NCBI RefSeq assembly: GCF_000331245.1
Contig: NZ_ANFZ01000006.1
Location: 1 to 64,000 of the forward strand
Direction: 5' to 3'
Source: Blastomonas sp. AAP53
Lineage (GTDB): Bacteria > Pseudomonadota > Alphaproteobacteria > Sphingomonadales > Sphingomonadaceae
Length of the DNA stretch: 64,000 nt
The first letter of the stretch is position 1. Each line of letters begins with the position of its first letter. This document shows positions 59,608-64,000 of this stretch, in pieces. The position numbers were made by a program, and so were the translations under genes. The notes beneath the pieces are model-generated. The model was not told where the DNA came from. It made no database searches and worked only from the letters and a program-made list of their open reading frames with translations.

Positions 59608-60288
59608 TCAGAACGTCATGAACAGGTTGACGTTGGCGGTGTGGTCGGACCGATCTTCGCCATCGCGGAAGACGTGCTGGTTGAGATATCCGGGCACAAC
59701 CTCGATCCCCTTTGCCAGGGGAATGGAAACGCCTGCGAAATTGCGCCAGATGGAAAGGCCGCCACGCTGGACGCTGGTCTGGTTCAGATCGACGAACGGC
59801 TCGGTATAGGCGACCAGCTTGTTGTGCGCGCTGATCGGCACGCGCAGCTGCACGAACTGGCGCAGCCGCCATCCGGTGCCATCGCGTTCCTCGAAGGTGC
59901 GCTGTTCCAGTCGGGTCCGCGAATCGAGCGTCGCACCGCCCCGGGTCTGGAGCAGGCGGACGTTAAGCTCCTGGTAGAACCGGTGTTCATTGAGTTCGGA
60001 CGGGCCCACCGGGTCGGTGAACACATAGGCATAGCCCATGCCGATGTTGACCCGGTCGTTCAGCCGGTAAGCGAGCAACGACCGCAACAGCAACTGGCCC
60101 AGCCGGTCGGCATCGTTGGTAAACCGCTCCTGCGCCTCCAGCCGGACATAGACCTTGTCGGAGGCAGGAATCGTCGCGAACTGGCCCGTCCAGATATTGA
60201 AATCGCCCTCGGTCGCGCGGGCAGGCGCTGCGAGCACACCGGCCACAAGCAGGCATGCCGACGCGCCGAAAAGCAGGCGAAAAAGCAT
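59608..60288 (-). CDS. DUF2490 outer-membrane beta-barrel protein
   Basis: This 226-residue protein has a signal peptide (A-A-P-A-R-A-T, cleavage near 24) and a repeated pattern of amphipathic strands ending in aromatic N-L-F-M-T-F. It matches DUF2490, a family of outer-membrane barrels of unknown function. The start at 60288 gives the best signal peptide; one at 60309 is also possible. A short gap separates it from the next gene. Confidence 0.8.
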   Translation of the reverse strand: MLFRLLFGASACLLVAGVLAAPARATEGDFNIWTGQFATIPASDKVYVRLEAQERFTNDADRLGQLLLRSLLAYRLNDRVNIGMGYAYVFTDPVGPSELNEHRFYQELNVRLLQTRGGATLDSRTRLEQRTFEERDGTGWRLRQFVQLRVPISAHNKLVAYTEPFVDLNQTSVQRGGLSIWRNFAGVSIPLAKGIEVVPGYLNQHVFRDGEDRSDHTANVNLFMTF

Positions 60289-60451
60289 GAACACGCAATC
60301 TGTTCCCATATGCTGTGCCGTCAAAACGCGTGTGCGAAGCGGCGGGCTTGTGCGGGAGCGAAACCTGGAGCGCTTGCCCGGAAACGTCCTCGACGCTGGA
60401 AGCGCGTTAAGCGGATTGCGGTCCGACAGCAACCTGGCTTTGCGTCAGTCC

Positions 60452-61054
60452 TTACCGGATCGTGACGGCCTGACTTTCGTCGAAATCGGTGCATCTGTTG
60501 TCAGCGTAGTTGGTGATCCTGTCATCGACACAGGCTTGAAGCACCTCGGTGACGCGCAAACGCCCTGGTTCGTCAAAGATCTCGTACATGGGCAGGCCTG
60601 TTGCCTCGTCGATGAAACGTCGCCCGGTGTCCGATGTCCTGATCGGAAAGGATATCTTTTCAGGTACATCGTAGATCACGGTCGATTTTGCCGGAAAAAA
60701 CAGATGGTGCGTGGCAACAAAATCTCGTGCAACCGGATCGAACACGGGCAAATAGATAACATAGCCTTCGCACCGTTCAGAATAACATGAGATGTCATTG
60801 TCAGGTTCGATCCGGAGCTGATATTGCAGTGTCGCGACGTCTCCTGTCTGGGCCAGTTTTGCAACGCGATATTGAACCGCCTTGTCGCCTTGCAGATAGG
60901 TCCACTTGCCCCACTTGAGCTCGGCGCTGGACGTTGCGGCTGATTGAGCGAACGCCACTCCATTGGGCTGCATCGTCCCGGCAAGCGCGGCACACGCGCA
61001 ACCCAGGCTCATAGTGGCAACCATTGTCCTTTTCGAAAAGACTCGCATCAGCAT
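60452..61054 (-). CDS. exported hypothetical protein
   Basis: This 200-residue protein has a signal peptide (A-F-A-Q-S, near 36) and no recognisable enzyme motif. Four cysteines (two in C-Y-S-E-R-C, two near the C-terminus) could form disulfides. Its DNA is somewhat less GC-rich than its neighbours. It lies upstream of the DUF2490 gene on the same strand, about 160 bp apart. I do not recognise the family. Confidence 0.7.
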   Translation of the reverse strand: MLMRVFSKRTMVATMSLGCACAALAGTMQPNGVAFAQSAATSSAELKWGKWTYLQGDKAVQYRVAKLAQTGDVATLQYQLRIEPDNDISCYSERCEGYVIYLPVFDPVARDFVATHHLFFPAKSTVIYDVPEKISFPIRTSDTGRRFIDEATGLPMYEIFDEPGRLRVTEVLQACVDDRITNYADNRCTDFDESQAVTIR

Positions 61055-61248
61055 CCGATCCCCCCTTGTTCCCCCAAGCCGTCAAGTTCAGGGTGCATCG
61101 TTTTGTGAACGAGCAGGATAGGGGTCGGCGTTGTCAAAGTAAACGCGCTGGGGAGCTGGAAAGCATCGGCCAAGCCAAGCCGTTTTCAGCACGACCATAT
61201 ACCCGCTCGACGGTGTCCAGTGGTCCCAGCAGGCTTGCTATAAAGTGG

Positions 61249-61338
61249 CGGAGACGGAGGGATTCGAACCCTCGGTACCGGATTTACCAGTACGACGGTT
61301 TAGCAAACCGTTGGTTTCAGCCACTCACCCACGTCTCC
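61249..61338 (-). tRNA. tRNA-Ser (anticodon GCU)
   Basis: The gene forms a complete class II cloverleaf: acceptor GGAGACG/CGTCTCC, anticodon stem ACGGT/ACCGT with loop TTGCTAA (anticodon at 61302-61304), long variable arm GTACTGG/CCGGTAC and T-arm GAGGG-TTCGAAT-CCCTC. An encoded CCA follows at 61246-61248. It reads AGC and AGU serine codons. No integrase or duplicated 3-prime end is seen next to it. Confidence 0.96.
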
Positions 61339-61621
61339 GCATGGCGCGCATTGTTTGCGTGCAAGCCCCTGCCAGGGGGCCGGTCGATTGGCCAGAGCGC
61401 CCTATAGCGGTGGGGTGGCCGGGGATCAACTGGTTAAGTAGCCTGTCGCGGCAGCTTTTTTGATATTCTCCGCCAACCCGGAAATCCGGCGCCTGGTGCC
61501 GCGCTTTGCCGCCATCGAGACTCGGGTCACCGCGCCATCGACTCGGGTCATCGCCGGTTCATTGTGCCCCGCGCACAAATGCGGGATTCGTTTTGGCACG
61601 TGCATGGGCGGGAGGCAGAAT

Positions 61622-62407
61622 ATGCGATTGGGCTGGTTCAGACAGGGTCTGGCGGTTTTCGCCATCACGGCGATGGGGCTTGGCGGTTCCCTTGCCGGCG
61701 TGGCGCATGCGCAGGTGCAATCCATTGACCCCAATGATGCGATCGACGCCGATCTTCAATCGGTGACGCGCTCGAGTGAGGCAGATCCGGTCACCGAAGG
61801 TCCACTCGACCAGGGCTATGATTATGGTGCGCCCGATAGCGGCGTGGCCAATGACAGCGTGATGGCTCCACCACCAGCAACGCCTGCCCAGCCCGGGTTG
61901 GAAACGGTTCCGCCGGCCCCCGGCAAGGGATACCAGAAAGACGACCTCATTGGCGCGGCTGAAGGCGTGTTCGGCAAAGGTGCCGAAGGGCTGGCCGGGT
62001 TGATCGAGGATATCCTGCGCAAGCAGGGCGAGCCCAATGGCTATATCGTCGGTCGCGAGGCGTCGGGCGCGTTCGTCGTCGGCTTCCGCTATGGTTCGGG
62101 CACGCTGCACCACAAGGTGGAGGGCGAGCGCCCTGTCTACTGGACCGGTCCGTCGATCGGCTTCGACGCCGGAGCCAACGCAGGCAACACCTTCGTGCTG
62201 GTCTACAACCTGTATGACAGCGAAGACCTGTTCAAGCGGTTCGGCGCAGGCGAGGGCGCGGCCTATCTGATCGGCGGCTTCCACACCAGCTATCTGCGCC
62301 GCGGCGATGTGGTGCTCATTCCCGTCCGAATGGGGCTGGGGCTGCGGCTGGGCGTCAACGCGGGATACATGAAATTTACCCGAAACCGCAATTTCGTCCC
62401 CTTCTGA
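61622..62407 (+). CDS. eipA: DUF1134 periplasmic protein, EipA-like
   Basis: This 261-residue protein has a signal peptide (A-H-A-Q, near 31), a proline-rich linker and a C-terminal DUF1134 domain (G-P-S-I-G-F-D, V-L-V-Y-N-L-Y, Y-L-I-G-G-F, R-M-G-L-G-L-R-L-G-V-N-A-G-Y-x-K-F-T). The family includes EipA of Brucella and Caulobacter, an envelope-integrity protein. The start at 61622 follows GGGAGG; an earlier in-frame ATG at 61460 would hide the signal peptide. It is followed by a strong terminator. Confidence 0.85.
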   Translation: MRLGWFRQGLAVFAITAMGLGGSLAGVAHAQVQSIDPNDAIDADLQSVTRSSEADPVTEGPLDQGYDYGAPDSGVANDSVMAPPPATPAQPGLETVPPAPGKGYQKDDLIGAAEGVFGKGAEGLAGLIEDILRKQGEPNGYIVGREASGAFVVGFRYGSGTLHHKVEGERPVYWTGPSIGFDAGANAGNTFVLVYNLYDSEDLFKRFGAGEGAAYLIGGFHTSYLRRGDVVLIPVRMGLGLRLGVNAGYMKFTRNRNFVPF

Positions 62408-62480
62408 TCACGGTGTCTCGAACACAAGGGAGCGCCACGCGATAGCCCGCAGGGTCGCAACTGCCAAAAGGGCAAGGGAA

Positions 62481-62518
62481 GGCCGGTTGTCGTGACGTTG
62501 CGGCAACCGGCCTTTTTT
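62481..62518 (+). terminator. intrinsic terminator after the EipA-like gene
   Basis: GGCCGGTTG-N14-CAACCGGCC is a perfect 9-bp stem followed by TTTTTT. Confidence 0.92.
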
Positions 62519-62652
62519 GCGTCGCCGGGTGGGGCAGGCGGGCTTTTGGCCTTGCCCCGGCGTGATTGGGTCGGCATGGGGTTTGCGCATTTTCCTGACG
62601 CCGGAAGGGTGTTTTCCGGCAATATTCAACCAAGCCTTTGGGGGATTGATCC

Positions 62653-63828
62653 GTGTTGGAACAACTGAAAGCGCAACCGGCAGACGCGCTGCTCGCGCTT
62701 ATCAAGCTTTACGCCGCCGACGAGCGGCCCGAAAAGATCGACCTGGGCGTCGGCGTTTATCGCACTGCCGATGGTGCGACGCCGGTGTTCAAGGCGATCA
62801 AGGCTGCCGAGGCGCGGTTGCTCGATGGGCAGGACAGCAAGAGCTATCTGGGCCCCGAAGGCGACATGGGCTTTGTCCGCGCGATCATGCCGTGGATGCT
62901 GGGTGACTTCGATCCTGCAGGCCGCATCGATGGTCTGCAGACGCCGGGCGGCACCGGCGCGGTGCGCCTGGCGGCCGATCTGCTGCTGAAGGCGGGCGTC
63001 AAGCGGATCTGGATGGGCACGCCCAGCTGGCCCAACCACGTGCAGATTTTCAACGCCGTGGGCCTGGCCTGCGAAACCTTCCGTCACATGGATGTGACGA
63101 CGCAGAAGCTGGACTTCACCTCGCTCGAAACCGCGCTGGACAAGGCCGATGCGGGCGATGCGGTTCTGCTGCATGGATGCTGCCACAACCCCACCGGCGC
63201 CGATTACAGCGAAGCGCAATGGCAGCAGATTGCCGAGACGGTGGCGGCCAAGCGCCTGTTCCCGCTGATCGACCTGGCCTATCACGGCCTGGGCCACGGT
63301 TTCGAGGCCGATGGCTATGGCCTGCGCACCGTGCTGGGGCAGGTGCCCGAGGCGCTGATCGCGTACAGCTGTGACAAGAACTTCGGCCTCTACCGCGAGC
63401 GAGTCGGTGCGCTGTACGTGATGACCGAAAGCCCCGCGCAGCAGCCCGCGATCCAGTCGAACCTCGCTTCACTGGCGCGCGCCAACTGGTCGATGCCGCC
63501 CGATCATGGTGCAGCATCGGTGCGGATCATCCTTGAAGACGAAGGCCTGACCAAGATCTGGCTCGCCGAACTCGAATCGATGCGGGCGCGGATGCGCGGC
63601 GTGCGCGATGCGCTGGCAGCGTATCAGGCGATCGGATCGGTCAACCTGGCGGCCGTCGGCCATCAGAACGGGCTGTTTTCGGTGCTCCAGCTGAACGCGG
63701 ACCAGATCGCCGCGCTGCGCGCCGATTGGGGCGTGTACATGGCAGGGTCGGGCCGGATCAACATCGCGGGCTTTACCGACGCGAATATCCCGCACTTCAT
63801 CGAAGGGCTGCGGGCGGTGACCACCTGA
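62653..63828 (+). CDS. tyrB: aromatic/aspartate aminotransferase (class I)
   Basis: This is a 391-residue PLP-dependent transaminase. The cofactor lysine is in S-C-D-K-N-F-G-L-Y-R-E-R-V-G, a signature of the aspartate/aromatic group, with H-N-P-T-G and the C-terminal S-G-R-I-N-I-A-G region that carries the substrate arginine. It starts at GTG. It moves amino groups between aromatic or dicarboxylic amino acids and 2-oxoglutarate. The exact choice between aspartate and tyrosine/phenylalanine cannot be made from sequence. Confidence 0.85.
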   Translation: MLEQLKAQPADALLALIKLYAADERPEKIDLGVGVYRTADGATPVFKAIKAAEARLLDGQDSKSYLGPEGDMGFVRAIMPWMLGDFDPAGRIDGLQTPGGTGAVRLAADLLLKAGVKRIWMGTPSWPNHVQIFNAVGLACETFRHMDVTTQKLDFTSLETALDKADAGDAVLLHGCCHNPTGADYSEAQWQQIAETVAAKRLFPLIDLAYHGLGHGFEADGYGLRTVLGQVPEALIAYSCDKNFGLYRERVGALYVMTESPAQQPAIQSNLASLARANWSMPPDHGAASVRIILEDEGLTKIWLAELESMRARMRGVRDALAAYQAIGSVNLAAVGHQNGLFSVLQLNADQIAALRADWGVYMAGSGRINIAGFTDANIPHFIEGLRAVTT

Positions 63829-63842
63829 ATTATCGGACGCAG

Positions 63843-63894
63843 ATGCGATCTGCCGCACAGCGCAACGTCATCGCGCGGTGTAGGCAGATCGCAT
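63843..63894. promoter_or_regulatory. 12-bp inverted repeat overlapping a start codon
   Basis: ATGCGATCTGCC (63843-63854) and GGCAGATCGCAT (63883-63894) are perfect inverted arms 28 bp apart. The right arm includes the AT of the next start codon. It could be an operator or an mRNA hairpin that hides the start. Confidence 0.5.
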
Positions 63895-64000
63895 GAGCCC
63901 CGATTCACACATTTTCAGATTGCGCGATCACGCCATCGCGATCCTTGCCGCTTTGGCTTGCGCGCATGCCATCGGGCTCGTCGAGTTGTCGCGCAGCATT
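63893..64000 (+). CDS. start of an unidentified gene, cut by the window edge
   Basis: The frame from ATG at 63893 stays open for 36 codons to the end of the window, with a moderately hydrophobic stretch (A-I-L-A-A-L-A-C-A-H-A). Too little is present to name it. The inverted repeat over its start supports a real regulated gene, but it could be a chance open frame. Confidence 0.35.
   Translation, partial: MSPDSHIFRLRDHAIAILAALACAHAIGLVELSRSI

Noticed and set aside
61249-61338. tRNA-Ser as an integration site
   Set aside because: No integrase gene, no repeated tRNA 3-prime end and no change in composition next to it.

Overview
The window is GC-rich, densely packed chromosomal DNA from an alphaproteobacterium, most likely a member of the Sphingomonadales. 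The reasons are the protocatechuate 4,5-cleavage (lig) genes arranged much as in Sphingobium sp. SYK-6, the TonB-dependent receptors beside catabolic clusters, a Caulobacter-type VanR operator, a DUF1134/EipA-type envelope protein, and the CCTGAAACAAGTTCAGG repeat with its GIY-YIG partner. No database search was possible. Identities rest on recognised motifs, lengths and gene context.

Layout. (1) 0-6.7 kb: a LysR regulator divergent from a leucine/isovalerate (liu) operon: isovaleryl-CoA dehydrogenase, both methylcrotonyl-CoA carboxylase subunits and a MaoC-type hydratase. The two carboxylase genes are separated by a small inverted-repeat element carrying a GIY-YIG nuclease gene, and the biotin subunit gene has a low-GC internal segment. 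(2) 6.8-14.8 kb: secreted or envelope hydrolases (DUF885, M16, penicillin acylase) and small proteins. (3) 14.8-16.7 kb: vanillate demethylase oxygenase (vanA) divergent from vanR, with a perfect operator between them. (4) 16.7-19.3 kb: a low-GC patch holding a single OLD-family ATPase/nuclease, probably a phage-defence gene. (5) 19.3-31.5 kb: an 11-gene leftward operon (FAD monooxygenase, extradiol dioxygenase, C-C hydrolase-like enzyme, FAH-fold enzyme and others), with its own LysR regulator and a divergent TonB receptor. It looks like a meta-cleavage pathway for an aromatic substrate I cannot name, and it is the best candidate for an undescribed system. (6) 31.5-44.2 kb: a metallo-hydrolase, then the complete protocatechuate 4,5-cleavage pathway in two divergent operons (ligK-U-I and DUF1932-ligJ-A-B-C-pobA) around a tandem-HTH LysR regulator, then a second TonB receptor. 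(7) 44.3-59.5 kb: an SDR/SnoaL operon, a tandem HxlR regulator, a lignostilbene-dioxygenase-like carotenoid oxygenase, two acyl-CoA ligases, two thiolases, a DapB-like dehydrogenase and a nitronate monooxygenase. This looks like degradation of larger lignin-derived or similar hydrophobic compounds. (8) 59.6-64 kb: housekeeping-like genes (DUF2490 protein, tRNA-Ser, EipA-like protein, aromatic/aspartate aminotransferase).

How it fits together. Vanillate (VanA) and 4-hydroxybenzoate (PobA) both give protocatechuate. LigAB opens its ring, LigC oxidises the semialdehyde, LigI opens the lactone, LigU and LigJ tautomerise and hydrate, and LigK yields pyruvate and oxaloacetate. The stilbene-cleaving-type dioxygenase, SnoaL-like proteins, CoA ligases and thiolases of region 7 could feed phenolic aldehydes or acids into this trunk. 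That last link is inference.
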